Positions 31,624 to 39,933 of a stretch of DNA of 44,789 bases are shown here, in pieces; the first letter of the stretch is position 1; each line of letters starts with the position of its first letter. Origin of the DNA: Planococcus koreensis. GTDB lineage: Bacteria > Bacillota > Bacilli > Bacillales_A > Planococcaceae. Both the position numbers and the translations under genes were made by a program. Location of the stretch: NCBI RefSeq assembly GCF_004761975.1, contig NZ_RQII01000024.1, positions 1 to 44,789 on the forward strand, in the 5' to 3' direction. The notes below the pieces were generated by a model that saw only the letters and a list, made by a program, of their open reading frames with translations, searched no databases and was not told where the DNA came from.

Positions 31624-31710
31624 CGGACAGTATTTCTCGGATTGCGGACAGTATTCGGGTACATCCGGACAGTATTTGCTGCCGTGCGGACAGTATTTCC
31701 AATATAGAAG
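31624..31710 (+). repeat. Four-copy direct repeat, 21-bp period (array 2)
   Basis: The core GGACAGTATT starts at 31625, 31646, 31667 and 31688, again exactly 21 bases apart, with different 10-base interiors. The last copy runs into CAATATAGAAGG, the same tail as array 1. It begins 34 bases after the Gfo/Idh/MocA stop and ends before a strong terminator. Confidence 0.92.
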
Positions 31711-31721
31711 GAAATCTATGC

Positions 31722-31760
31722 AAAAAAAGAGCGGCTCAGTGATTGAGCCGCTCTTTTTTG
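31722..31760 (+). terminator. Intrinsic terminator after array 2
   Basis: AAAAAAGAGCGGCTCA and TGAGCCGCTCTTTTTT pair perfectly around a short loop. Confidence 0.95.
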
Positions 31761-31859
31761 CGTCAAATTAGCTTGATTAATTCGACAAACCTAGCGGTGG
31801 GAGCGATAAAGCTGAGTGTGATAAACTTATGCCATCAGGAAATGTCAGGAGTGGGATTT

Positions 31860-32867
31860 GTGTTTGCTTTGAATATACTCGACTACTCGCCGATTGACGA
31901 GGGAGCGGCCGCGCGCGATGCGCTGCTGCAGACAATTGAACTGGCCAAGCTCGCAGACCGGCTCGGCTACCGGCGCTTTTGGGTGGCGGAGCATCACAAG
32001 GTGCTGTCGGTCGCCGGCAGTTCACCGGAAATGCTGATGATGCAATTGGCGGCTTCGACAGAGCGGATCCGCATCGGGTCGGGAGGCGTCATGCTGCCGC
32101 ATTACAGCTCCTATAAAGTGGCGGAGAATTTCCGCATGCTCGAAGCGCTGCATCCGGACCGCATCGACCTGGGCATCGGCCGTTCGCGCAGCTACAAAGA
32201 CGTCAACCAGGCGCTCAATGAAAGCAAAGGCATCAAAGTATCTTACGAACAACAGATCCAGGATTTGCAGAAATACTTCACCGATGACACGGAAAGCACG
32301 CACCGCTTTCGCCAGCTGGTGGCGACGCCGATTACTGAAACAGCCCCTGAGATCTGGCTGCTTGGCACCGGCCACGGCAGTGCCGCCATTGCGGCAAAGA
32401 ACGGCCTCGCTTATGCGTTCGCCCATTTCGCGCGTCCCGCTGCTGACGGTGCGGAAGCCGTCGCGGCATACCGGGAAAAGTTCCGCCCGTCGGATTTATT
32501 GGCAGAACCGCATGTCGCCATCGCTGTTTTCGCTGTCGTCGCCGACACGGCAGAAGAAGCGGAGAAGCTGGCGCAAGCGCTCGATTTGTGGCTGCTGTTT
32601 GTCGAATCCGAGACGCCGCCTCCGTATTACCCGTCCAGCGAAACCGCTGAACGACGCGGTTTCAGCCGAAGCGAGCGCGAAAAAGTGGAGAAAAACCGCG
32701 AACGCATGATTATCGGCGATGCCGAAACCGTGAAGGCGGAAATCGTCCGGCTCGCGGAAGTATATGGCGCCGATGAAGTCACCGTCATCCCGAATGTATC
32801 AGGCGCAGCCAACCGCATGAAGATGCTGAGTCTGCTCGCGGAGGCGTTTTCTTTATCAGTGGAATAA
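31860..32867 (+). CDS. Luciferase-like (LLM class) flavin-dependent oxidoreductase
   Basis: The 335-residue protein belongs to the bacterial luciferase-like monooxygenases, MsnO8/YtmO-like group: LNILDYSPIDEG at the start, RFWVAEHH near 42-49, SGGVMLPHYSSYKVAENFRML near 82-102 and DLGIGRS near 112. These use reduced FMN and oxygen on unknown substrates. GTG 31860 is preferred because AGGAG lies eight bases upstream; an in-frame ATG at 31842 lacks a well-spaced site. It is a single gene after a terminator. Confidence 0.88.
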   Translation: MFALNILDYSPIDEGAAARDALLQTIELAKLADRLGYRRFWVAEHHKVLSVAGSSPEMLMMQLAASTERIRIGSGGVMLPHYSSYKVAENFRMLEALHPDRIDLGIGRSRSYKDVNQALNESKGIKVSYEQQIQDLQKYFTDDTESTHRFRQLVATPITETAPEIWLLGTGHGSAAIAAKNGLAYAFAHFARPAADGAEAVAAYREKFRPSDLLAEPHVAIAVFAVVADTAEEAEKLAQALDLWLLFVESETPPPYYPSSETAERRGFSRSEREKVEKNRERMIIGDAETVKAEIVRLAEVYGADEVTVIPNVSGAANRMKMLSLLAEAFSLSVE

Positions 32868-32940
32868 AGCCTCTCATCATCTGAAACCTTTTTGGGTTAT
32901 CCGCGTATTAAGTTTCAAACCGGCAAAGGGGCGGCGGCTG

Positions 32941-33078
32941 ATGAAGAAGAAAAGGTGGAGAAAAGACAAGAAAGATCGAACGTGGATATGGGATGTGGCC
33001 GAGTTCTTTCTCGGAATAGCGGAAATAATCCTCTATATTCCACGGATCATCATTCGGATGGTGCGTGATATCAATTGA
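32941..33078 (+). CDS. Small basic membrane-associated protein, 45 residues
   Basis: A short open frame encodes a 45-residue protein with a very basic N-terminus (MKKKRWRKDKKDR), a tryptophan/phenylalanine-rich hydrophobic segment (FFLGIAEIILYIPRIIIRMV) and a charged end. AAAGGGG lies about 11 bases before the ATG, and a terminator begins at its stop codon, which supports a real gene. I recognise no named family; the composition suggests a peripheral or single-pass membrane peptide. Confidence 0.6.
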   Translation: MKKKRWRKDKKDRTWIWDVAEFFLGIAEIILYIPRIIIRMVRDIN

Positions 33079-33117
33079 AAAAGCGTACAAAGCGGCTTTC
33101 CGCTTTGTACGCTTTTT
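33078..33117. terminator. Bidirectional intrinsic terminator
   Basis: A perfect 18-bp stem (AAAAAGCGTACAAAGCGG and its complement) with a four-base loop separates the small gene from the convergent YfmJ-like gene. Confidence 0.95.
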
Positions 33118-33139
33118 TGATGACTGAGACTCGCGATGA

Positions 33140-34168
33140 TTACAGTTTCGCGAAATCCGGGTCTGCCACTTTCACCAATTGCTTGCCGACATTGCTGCCT
33201 TGGAATAAGCCGAGGAATGCCTGCGGCGTGTTTTCAAAGCCTTCAACGATCGTTTCTTCGTATTTCAGCTTGCCAGCTTGCAGCCATTGGCCAAGTTCCG
33301 TCGCACCTTTTTCAAAATCTGCCGCGTAATTGCCAAGCGTGAAGCCTTGCATCATCGAGCTCGTTTTGATGAGCGACGTCTGGATGCGCGGGCCGAGGTC
33401 CTTGCCTGCAGCATTATAGGAAGAAATTGCTCCGCACAACGGAATGCGTGCATTGCGGTTCAATAAGCGCATGACGGCATCCGATACGTCTCCGCCGACA
33501 TTGTCGAAATAGACATCGACGCCGTCCGGCAACGCGTTAGCCAAGTCTTCCACAAAGCTGTCTTTTTTATAATTGACCGCGGCATCGAAGCCAAGCTCGT
33601 TGATCAAGTAATCGATTTTTTCATCCGAGCCCGCGATGCCGACTGCTTTCGCGCCTTTTAATTTCGCGATTTGGCCGACAATCGAACCGACGGCGCCCGC
33701 AGCACCTGAAACGACGACCGTTTCACCTGCTTGCGGCTTGCCGATGTCGAGCAAACCGAAATAGGCGGTTAGGCCGGTCAGCCCCAAAACGCCGAGGCGT
33801 GTCGTGATCGGTGCAATCGATGGATCGACTTTTTGGAGGCCATCCGCTTTTGCAATATTGTATTCTCCCCATTTGAGGTTGCCGTTGACGATGTCGCCTT
33901 GCTTGAATTGCGGCGACTTCGAAGCGATGACTTCAGCGAGCACGCCGCCAGTGATGGCTTCATCGAGCTGGAATGGTGCGATATAGGATTTTGCATCCTG
34001 CATGCGGCCGCGCATGTACGGGTCGACCGACAAGTAAAGCGTTTTTAACAGGATTTCGCCGCCTTGCAGCGCGGGGACCGTTTGTTCCACGAATTTGAAA
34101 TCGTCGTCTGAAGGCATGCCTTCTGGACGGTTGACCAAGTGGATCTCTTTATACGTTATAGGTGCCAT
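33140..34168 (-). CDS. NADP-dependent zinc-independent oxidoreductase (YfmJ/CurA-like)
   Basis: This 342-residue medium-chain reductase lacks the zinc ligands of alcohol dehydrogenases and carries VVVSGAAGAVGSIVGQIAKLKG (about 147-168), the NADPH-binding segment of the leukotriene B4 12-hydroxydehydrogenase/CurA group. These reduce double bonds of enones and related aldehydes. The N-terminal LYLSVDPYMRGRM is also typical. AAGGAGTG before ATG 34168 sets the start; the frame extends to 34210 without support. It is divergent from an OYE-family gene, which has a related ene-reductase function, so the two may form an electrophile-detoxifying pair. Confidence 0.9.
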   Translation of the reverse strand: MAPITYKEIHLVNRPEGMPSDDDFKFVEQTVPALQGGEILLKTLYLSVDPYMRGRMQDAKSYIAPFQLDEAITGGVLAEVIASKSPQFKQGDIVNGNLKWGEYNIAKADGLQKVDPSIAPITTRLGVLGLTGLTAYFGLLDIGKPQAGETVVVSGAAGAVGSIVGQIAKLKGAKAVGIAGSDEKIDYLINELGFDAAVNYKKDSFVEDLANALPDGVDVYFDNVGGDVSDAVMRLLNRNARIPLCGAISSYNAAGKDLGPRIQTSLIKTSSMMQGFTLGNYAADFEKGATELGQWLQAGKLKYEETIVEGFENTPQAFLGLFQGSNVGKQLVKVADPDFAKL

Positions 34169-34320
34169 GTAAAACACTCCTTCTAATTTGTCTGTAGAGG
34201 AGCTTACCACTGCTTTTAAAAGGAATCAAAAATTACACACCGGCGAGCCTGTATTCTTGTAGTTGTCCTAATCCTATGATATTTTGATATACCTATAGAC
34301 AAAAGAAAAGAGGAATTCAC

Positions 34321-35442
34321 ATGAATCCAAACTATAAATCTTTATTCGAAGAAATCACCTTGCCGAACGGTGTTGTTTTGCAGGACCGCTTAGGCGTTGC
34401 ACCCATGACGACTTATTCAGGAAATCCCGATGGTACGGTGTCCGACGCAGAACTTGAGTATTATAACCGCCGGTCAAACATTGGCGGCTTGTTCGTTTCA
34501 GCCTGCATCGCCATCTCTGAAAACGGCATCGCGTTCCCGAACCAATTTATCGGGTTTGATGACAAAGCATTGCCGCGCTTGAAAAAGCTGGCAGATGAAA
34601 TGAAAGCGAATGGCAGCAAAGCGATTCTGCAGATGCAGCACGGCGGCCGCCAAGGCCAGCCGGATTTGATCGCTGCGAACGAAACAGTGGCACCGAGCGC
34701 AGTGGCAGGGCCTGAAGGCAAACCGACGCCGCGGGAATTGACGGCTGCTGAAATCGACGACATCATCCGTGATTTCGGCGAGACGACGCGCCGCGCGATC
34801 GAAGCCGGATTTGACGGCGTGGAAATCCACGGCGCGAACACGTATTTGATCCAGCAATTCGTTTCCGCGACATTCAATCAGCGCGAAGACAAATGGGGCG
34901 GCAGCCTGGAAAACCGTTTGAGTTTCTCAATGGCGGTATTGGACGAAGTGAAGAAAACGGCTGCGCAATACGCAGACGACAGCTTCATCATCGGCTACCG
35001 CCTGTCGCCTGAAGAAAACAACGAAGACTCGGTCGGCTACACGATTGAAGACACAAAAGTGCTCGTTGAGAAATTGATTGAAGGCGGCATCCATTACGTC
35101 CACGTGTCTTTATTCGAATTCAAGAAACAGCCGCGCGGTGCAGCAGAACAAGGCAGCATCGTTGAAATTCTGTCGAAACAGATCAATGGCCGTGTGCCGT
35201 TTGTCGTGGTCGGCAGCGTCAAAAAGCCGGAAGATGCAGTGGCAGCGCTCGAAGAAGGTGCCGATGTCGTCGCAATGGGCCGCCAAGCGCTGGTTGATCC
35301 GGAATGGACGGAAAAAGTGAAGCAAGGCAAAGAACAGGAAATCCATGAAACGATTCCGCAGGAGATGGTCGGCAAACTCGACATCCCGGAATCGATGTGG
35401 AACGCCATCACTTCATACGGCATGGTAACCGTTGAAAAATAA
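34321..35442 (+). CDS. NADH:flavin oxidoreductase, Old Yellow Enzyme family
   Basis: The 373-residue FMN barrel begins LFEEITLPNGVVLQDRLGVAPMTTYS and carries HGANTYLIQQFVS near 171-183, with the H-x-x-N substrate pair (H171, N174), and DKWGGSLENR near 190. It should reduce activated carbon double bonds or nitro groups using NAD(P)H. GAGGAATT precedes the start at ordinary spacing. It faces away from the YfmJ-like gene across a 152-base gap that contains a TATGAT -10-like box (34275-34280). A terminator follows. Confidence 0.9.
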   Translation: MNPNYKSLFEEITLPNGVVLQDRLGVAPMTTYSGNPDGTVSDAELEYYNRRSNIGGLFVSACIAISENGIAFPNQFIGFDDKALPRLKKLADEMKANGSKAILQMQHGGRQGQPDLIAANETVAPSAVAGPEGKPTPRELTAAEIDDIIRDFGETTRRAIEAGFDGVEIHGANTYLIQQFVSATFNQREDKWGGSLENRLSFSMAVLDEVKKTAAQYADDSFIIGYRLSPEENNEDSVGYTIEDTKVLVEKLIEGGIHYVHVSLFEFKKQPRGAAEQGSIVEILSKQINGRVPFVVVGSVKKPEDAVAALEEGADVVAMGRQALVDPEWTEKVKQGKEQEIHETIPQEMVGKLDIPESMWNAITSYGMVTVEK

Positions 35443-35450
35443 AAGATAGA

Positions 35451-35502
35451 GACTGCACCGGAATCGCCAGCGTATGCTGTAGGATTCGGTGCAGTTTTTT
35501 TG
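35451..35502 (+). terminator. Intrinsic terminator after the OYE gene
   Basis: ACTGCACCG..AATC pairs with GATT.CGGTGCAGT and is followed by eight Ts; the loop is long (about 17 bases). Confidence 0.85.
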
Positions 35503-35620
35503 TTGGGAAAACCCTCCACAAGGATTGAGCATGATAGTTTACACGCTGTCCCGGGAACTGTAGAGTTTGAAAAGAGCAATAAAAAGAAATCACACCTTAG
35601 AAACGGAGCTGGAAGAAATT

Positions 35621-36358
35621 ATGGCAAACACGAAAACAGCAATCATTACAGGTGCAAGCAGCGGCATCGGGCAAGCTACAGCGAAGGAGCTTGCCAGAAA
35701 AGGCTATTCGGTGATGCTCGCGGCACGCCGCGAAGATCGCCTGGTCCAATTGAAGCAGGAAATCGAAGCGATGGACGGCACCGCCGAAATCAAAGTGACG
35801 GACGTAACTTCAGCAGATGAAATGCAGGCGCTCGCAGATGCCGCGATTGAAAAGTTCGGCCGCATCGACGTCCTCGTCAACAATGCTGGCTTGATGCCAT
35901 TGTCGTTCATGAACAAACGGAAAATCGCCGAATGGGACCAGATGGTCGACGTCAATATCAAAGGCGTGATTTATGGCATCGCAGCCGTGCTTCCGCAGAT
36001 GGAAGAACAGAAATCCGGCCACATCATCAACGTGGCGTCGGTTGCCGGCCATGACGTGACGCCGGGCAGCGCCGTATACAGCGGAACGAAATTCGCGGTG
36101 CGCGCGATCACGGAAGGTTTGCGCCAGGAACTCGATCCGGCGATGGACATACGCGCGACGATCATTTCACCGGGAGCGGTCGCAACCGAACTGTCGACAC
36201 ACATTACCGACCAAGACATCCTCGACATGTTCGCGTCCGGCGGCGAGATGAAATTCCTGGAGGCGGTAGACATCGCCCGTGCAATTTCCTATGCCGTCGA
36301 ACAGCCGGCGTATGTCGATGTCAATGAAATCCTCATCCGCCCGAGACAACAGAAATAA
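35621..36358 (+). CDS. Short-chain dehydrogenase/reductase
   Basis: The 245-residue classical SDR has TGASSGIG (10-17), NNAG (87-90) and the catalytic S140, Y153 and K157 (YSGTK). The R36-R37 pair after the second strand suggests NADPH preference. The substrate is unknown. The ATG at 35621 follows GGAAG; the frame is open from 35567 but without a ribosome site. It is separated from the OYE gene by a terminator, so it has its own transcript. Confidence 0.91.
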   Translation: MANTKTAIITGASSGIGQATAKELARKGYSVMLAARREDRLVQLKQEIEAMDGTAEIKVTDVTSADEMQALADAAIEKFGRIDVLVNNAGLMPLSFMNKRKIAEWDQMVDVNIKGVIYGIAAVLPQMEEQKSGHIINVASVAGHDVTPGSAVYSGTKFAVRAITEGLRQELDPAMDIRATIISPGAVATELSTHITDQDILDMFASGGEMKFLEAVDIARAISYAVEQPAYVDVNEILIRPRQQK

Positions 36359-36377
36359 CTCCTGTCTTGTGATTATT

Positions 36378-36412
36378 ATGCCTGCCTGGCTTTAAGCTGG
36401 GCAGGCATTTTA
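36378..36412 (+). terminator. Intrinsic terminator after the SDR gene
   Basis: ATGCCTGCC and GGCAGGCAT pair around a 13-base loop, then TTTTA. Confidence 0.82.
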
Positions 36413-36426
36413 CATGGAGTTAATGA

Positions 36427-36453
36427 TTGCGGAGAAAATCGTTCTCCTATAGT
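36427..36453 (+). promoter_or_regulatory. Candidate murR promoter with inverted-repeat operator
   Basis: TTGCGG (36427-36432) and TATAGT (36448-36453) flank GGAGAAAATCGTTCTCC (36431-36447), an inverted repeat with perfect six-base arms and a five-base centre. A repressor bound there would block the promoter, so it is a candidate MurR self-operator. The spacer is short (15 bases). Confidence 0.45.
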
Positions 36454-36501
36454 ATTCAATAAAAAGGCAGTGTACAAACTGAACGCAGTCGGAGGTCTCA
36501 A

Positions 36502-37350
36502 ATGAAATCGTTGCTCACAAAAATTGAATTGGCGCTCGGCCAATTATCGGCAGCGGAAAGGCGGATTGGCGAATATATTATCCAACAGCCCGATGCCATC
36601 CCGCATATGACCACCAAAGAACTGTCGGAGAAATCCGGCGTCAGCGAAGCCACCATTATCCGTTTCTGCAAATCGATCGGCATGGGCAGCTTTAAATCTT
36701 TCAAGCTCGCACTTATGAAGGATTTGGCATTGAGCGACACGAATCTGACCGATTTCTCGGTGCTTCAGCAAAAAGATTCCCCTTATGATTTATTCCATAA
36801 AGTGATCCACGTCAATAAATCCGCCATCGAATCCTGCGCAGATTCAATGGACAGGAAAGAGCTGATGAAAGCGGTGGACGCGTTGAAGGCCGCACAGAAA
36901 ATCGTCTTTTTCGGCGTCGGCGGTTCTTCAACCGCAGCGGTGGATGCCCAGTACAAATTCATGCGGCTTGGCTATCAATCGATCACGTCGCTCGATTTCC
37001 ATTACATGCTATCGCTGATTCCCCACTTGACGGAAAACGACGTCTTCGTCGCCATCAGTACATCCGGCCAGACGAAAGATGTACTGGAATTGGCACGGTT
37101 CGCGAAGAAAAGAGGGGCGAAGGTCATCGCCATTACCAATTTGAATAAATCGCCGCTTTACAAAGAAGCGGACATCCGGCTGTGCACGCCGAATGTGGAA
37201 CAGGATTTCCGGATCGGCAGCACGTCGTCAAGGATGACGCAGCTGACAGTTGTCGACACGTTGTATATGAGCGTTTTCCATCATCTCGGCGAGAACGTCC
37301 TGCAGCAGTACTACGACGCCCGCAAGGAAATGGAAAGTTTGAGAAGATGA
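36502..37350 (+). CDS. murR: MurR/RpiR family transcriptional regulator
   Basis: The 282-residue protein has the N-terminal RpiR helix-turn-helix (1-77; TTKELSEKSGVSEATIIRFCKSIGM) and a SIS sugar-phosphate-binding domain (about 120-260; FFGVGGSSTAAVDAQYKFMRLG). MurR proteins sense MurNAc-6P or a similar ligand and control MurNAc catabolism. GGAGG precedes the ATG by eight bases. It is immediately upstream of murQ but separated by a terminator and a promoter, so murQ and the rest may be a distinct transcript it regulates. Confidence 0.93.
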   Translation: MKSLLTKIELALGQLSAAERRIGEYIIQQPDAIPHMTTKELSEKSGVSEATIIRFCKSIGMGSFKSFKLALMKDLALSDTNLTDFSVLQQKDSPYDLFHKVIHVNKSAIESCADSMDRKELMKAVDALKAAQKIVFFGVGGSSTAAVDAQYKFMRLGYQSITSLDFHYMLSLIPHLTENDVFVAISTSGQTKDVLELARFAKKRGAKVIAITNLNKSPLYKEADIRLCTPNVEQDFRIGSTSSRMTQLTVVDTLYMSVFHHLGENVLQQYYDARKEMESLRR

Positions 37351-37378
37351 AAAGAGCTGATCCTCCAGCTCTTTTTTA
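37350..37378 (+). terminator. Intrinsic terminator after murR
   Basis: AAAAGAGCTG and CAGCTCTTTT pair around a six-base loop, then Ts. Confidence 0.88.
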
Positions 37379-37424
37379 TTTTTCTGTTATTTGAAATTAA
37401 GATTCATAAATATAATAAAATATA

Positions 37425-37452
37425 TTGACATGAAATTTCTTAAGGGTACAAT
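37425..37452 (+). promoter_or_regulatory. Promoter of the murQ-murP transcript
   Basis: A perfect TTGACA (37425-37430), 16 bases and TACAAT (37447-37452). The spacer holds GAAATTTC (37432-37439), an eight-base palindrome where a repressor could bind. Confidence 0.75.
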
Positions 37453-37486
37453 GAAGTCAAGAAATAACCAAATAAAGGATGAGCCG

Positions 37487-38371
37487 ATGCTAGAGAATCT
37501 GTCTACGGAAAAGAGAAACCATGACACAATGAAATTGGATGGCATGTCGACGCTGGAAATTCTTCGGGCGATGAACCGCGAAGACGAAACAGTGCCTGGC
37601 GCAATTGCTGAAAAAATGGAATCGATTGAACAGGCGGTGCAGGCTGCCATTGAGTCATTTCAGGCGGGCGGCCGGCTGATTTACATCGGTGCCGGGACCA
37701 GCGGCAGACTGGGAATTCTGGATGCGGTAGAATGTGTGCCGACGTTCGGCGTCTCGCCGGAAGTGGTGAAAGGATTTTTAGCCGGCGGAATGGACGCATT
37801 CACAATGGCGAAAGAAGGAGTCGAGGACAACCCGGATCTCGGCAAGCAAGAATTGGAGCAGGCGTCGTTGATGAAAAATGATACGGTCATCGGCATCGCG
37901 GCAAGCGGCAGAACGCCTTATGTCATCGGCGCCTTGCAATATGCCGCTGAAGTGGGAGCGAAGACCGTGGCGCTTTCCTGCAATACAGGCGCAAAAATCA
38001 GCCAGTATGCACAAATCGCCATTGAAATCGAGACCGGGCCAGAAATCCTGACCGGTTCGACTCGCCTGAAAGCTGGAACCGCGCAAAAGCTCGTATTGAA
38101 CATGATTTCAACAGCTTCGATGATCGGCGTCGGCAAAGCCTACGGCAATTTGATGGTGGACGTGCAGGCAACCAATGAAAAACTGATTGAACGTTCGAAA
38201 CGCATTATTATGGATGCCACACAAGTGGATTACGAAACAGCCGAACTTTATTATCAAAAAGCGGATCGCCATGTGAAAACGGCGATTGTCATGATTTTGC
38301 TGGAATGCACCAATGGGGAAGCCATTGAAAAGCTGGAAGCAGCAGATGGTTTTGTAAGAAAAACTTTATAA
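37487..38371 (+). CDS. murQ: N-acetylmuramic acid 6-phosphate etherase MurQ
   Basis: MurQ cleaves the lactyl ether of MurNAc-6P to GlcNAc-6P and D-lactate in the cytoplasm. The 294-residue protein has the SIS domain loop GAGTSGRLG (68-76), the nearby E82 (AVECVPTFG) and IAASGRTPYVIGAL near 134-147, all typical. The ATG at 37487 follows AAAGGAT; the frame is open to 37391, across the promoter. murP follows after 24 bases. Confidence 0.96.
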   Translation: MLENLSTEKRNHDTMKLDGMSTLEILRAMNREDETVPGAIAEKMESIEQAVQAAIESFQAGGRLIYIGAGTSGRLGILDAVECVPTFGVSPEVVKGFLAGGMDAFTMAKEGVEDNPDLGKQELEQASLMKNDTVIGIAASGRTPYVIGALQYAAEVGAKTVALSCNTGAKISQYAQIAIEIETGPEILTGSTRLKAGTAQKLVLNMISTASMIGVGKAYGNLMVDVQATNEKLIERSKRIIMDATQVDYETAELYYQKADRHVKTAIVMILLECTNGEAIEKLEAADGFVRKTL

Positions 38372-38395
38372 ACATTGGGAGAGCGGGGGGAAAGT

Positions 38396-39775
38396 ATGAA
38401 GAAAGAACAAAGAATGGCTCAGGATATTCTCAGCAATGTCGGGGGAAAAGAGAATATCCGAAATATTGCTCACTGTATGACGCGTCTGCGTTTATCGCTA
38501 AAAGACGAAAGCAAAGCCAATATCAATGACTTGAAAAGAATAGATGGTGTCATGGGTGTTGTTGAAGACGATACGCTTCAAATCGTCGTAGGGCCGGGGA
38601 CAGTCAATAAAGTAGCGGCAGAAATGAGCAGCCAAACCGGGCTGGCAGTCGGAGAAGAAACGGATGTCGATGAAAGCAATCTGAGCTTCAGCGAAAAGGC
38701 CGAATTGGACCGGGAAAAGATGAAGCAAAAAAACAAAACACCGTTCAAGCTGTTTTTGCGCAGAGTCGGCAATATCTTCATTCCGCTGATTCCAGGTTTG
38801 ATCGCTTCCGGGATTATCAACGGAACGGCGAACTTCGCGAAAAACGCCGGGGTTGATGAAACCACAACGATCATGCAGATTTTATTGCTGCTCGGAAGCA
38901 CTGTTTTTGCGTACCTAGCCATTTTAGTCGGCTGGAACACCGCCAAAGAATTTGGCGGCACACCGGTACTCGGCGCGATTGCAGGCGGGATTTTATTCAA
39001 TCCATTGCTTGCGGATATCGTGATTTACGGGGAACCACTCGTTGTCGGGCGCGGCGGCTTGTTCGGCGTCATCTTGGCTGCCTGGTTGATGACGTTTGTT
39101 GAAAAGAAAGTGCGTTCGGTCATGCACAGTTCGATTGATATTCTCTTTACACCATTGATCACGATTTTAGTCGTCGGCTTTATTGCCTTATATGCCATCG
39201 TTCCAGTGGCAGGCGTATTGACGGACGTCATCACGACCGGCTTGATCGCTGCATTGGATGCAGGTGGAGTTATCGCAGGCGGCGTCTTGGCCGCATTCTT
39301 CCTGCCGCTTGTCATGCTAGGGCTGCACCACGGCTTGACGCCAATCCATTTGGAATTAATGAATTCATTCGGCAGCACCGCGTTATTGCCGATTTTGGCA
39401 ATGGCAGGCGCCGGCCAAGTCGGGGGCACCATCGCCATCTACGTGAAAACGAAAAATCAGCGTTTGCGCAACATCATCAAAGGCGCGTTGCCAGTCGGCG
39501 TCCTCGGAATCGGGGAACCTCTGCTTTACGGCGTCACCTTGCCGCTCGGGCGGCCGTTCATCACCGCTTGTATGGGAGCCGCGTTTGGCGGAGCGTTCCA
39601 AGCCGTCATGCACACCGCTGCACAAGGCATCGGCGTATCCGGCATCTCGTTGATCCCGCTGATCGCTGACAGCAAATACATCTGGTACTTCCTAGGGCTC
39701 GTCGTTTCCTACGTATTCGGCTTCATCTTCACATACACGTTCGGATTCAAAGAACGCATGGCTGAAGGGATCTAG
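38396..39775 (+). CDS. murP: PTS MurNAc transporter subunit EIIBC (MurP)
   Basis: MurP imports MurNAc, or MurNAc-GlcNAc, and phosphorylates it at C6. The 459-residue protein has an N-terminal EIIB domain with phospho-cysteine C27 (IAHCMTRLR) and a ten-segment EIIC domain of the glucose superfamily (GLHHGLTPIHLELMN near 315-329, GIGEPLLYGVTLPL near 372-385). No EIIA domain is fused, so it must borrow one, as MurP proteins do. GGGGGGAAAG precedes the ATG at 38396. A 414-base gap with repeats follows before mupG. Confidence 0.94.
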   Translation: MKKEQRMAQDILSNVGGKENIRNIAHCMTRLRLSLKDESKANINDLKRIDGVMGVVEDDTLQIVVGPGTVNKVAAEMSSQTGLAVGEETDVDESNLSFSEKAELDREKMKQKNKTPFKLFLRRVGNIFIPLIPGLIASGIINGTANFAKNAGVDETTTIMQILLLLGSTVFAYLAILVGWNTAKEFGGTPVLGAIAGGILFNPLLADIVIYGEPLVVGRGGLFGVILAAWLMTFVEKKVRSVMHSSIDILFTPLITILVVGFIALYAIVPVAGVLTDVITTGLIAALDAGGVIAGGVLAAFFLPLVMLGLHHGLTPIHLELMNSFGSTALLPILAMAGAGQVGGTIAIYVKTKNQRLRNIIKGALPVGVLGIGEPLLYGVTLPLGRPFITACMGAAFGGAFQAVMHTAAQGIGVSGISLIPLIADSKYIWYFLGLVVSYVFGFIFTYTFGFKERMAEGI

Positions 39776-39825
39776 GTTTTAGAACTATGTAAGATGAATT
39801 AATGAATATTTATATTCGATATTAC

Positions 39826-39933
39826 GCAAAATAGCTACGCTTGCCGCGGGCGAGCGCCAAGCCTCCTCGGTCGCTTCGCTTCCTGCGGGGTCTCGGCTGT
39901 CTCGCTTTCCCGCAGGCGTCTCCGCTATTTTGC
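39826..39933. repeat. Palindromic GC-rich intergenic repeat (REP/MITE-like)
   Basis: A 108-base element bounded by perfect ten-base inverted ends GCAAAATAGC (39826-39835) and GCTATTTTGC (39924-39933). The interior is GC-rich and imperfectly palindromic (GCCGCGGGCGAGCGCC, CCTCCTCGG, CTTCCTGCGGGG, TTTCCCGCAGGCG). This composition and wording resemble intergenic repeats I have seen in Planococcaceae and other Bacillales; it carries no protein. No target-site duplication is visible. Confidence 0.75.

Noticed and set aside
30272..31710. CRISPR-like arrays
   Set aside because: The repeated core is only about 10-13 bases with roughly 8-11 variable bases between, far shorter than CRISPR repeats and spacers, and there are no cas genes.
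39826..39933. Insertion sequence
   Set aside because: The element has inverted ends but is 108 bases long with no transposase and no target duplication; a REP/MITE-like repeat is the better reading.
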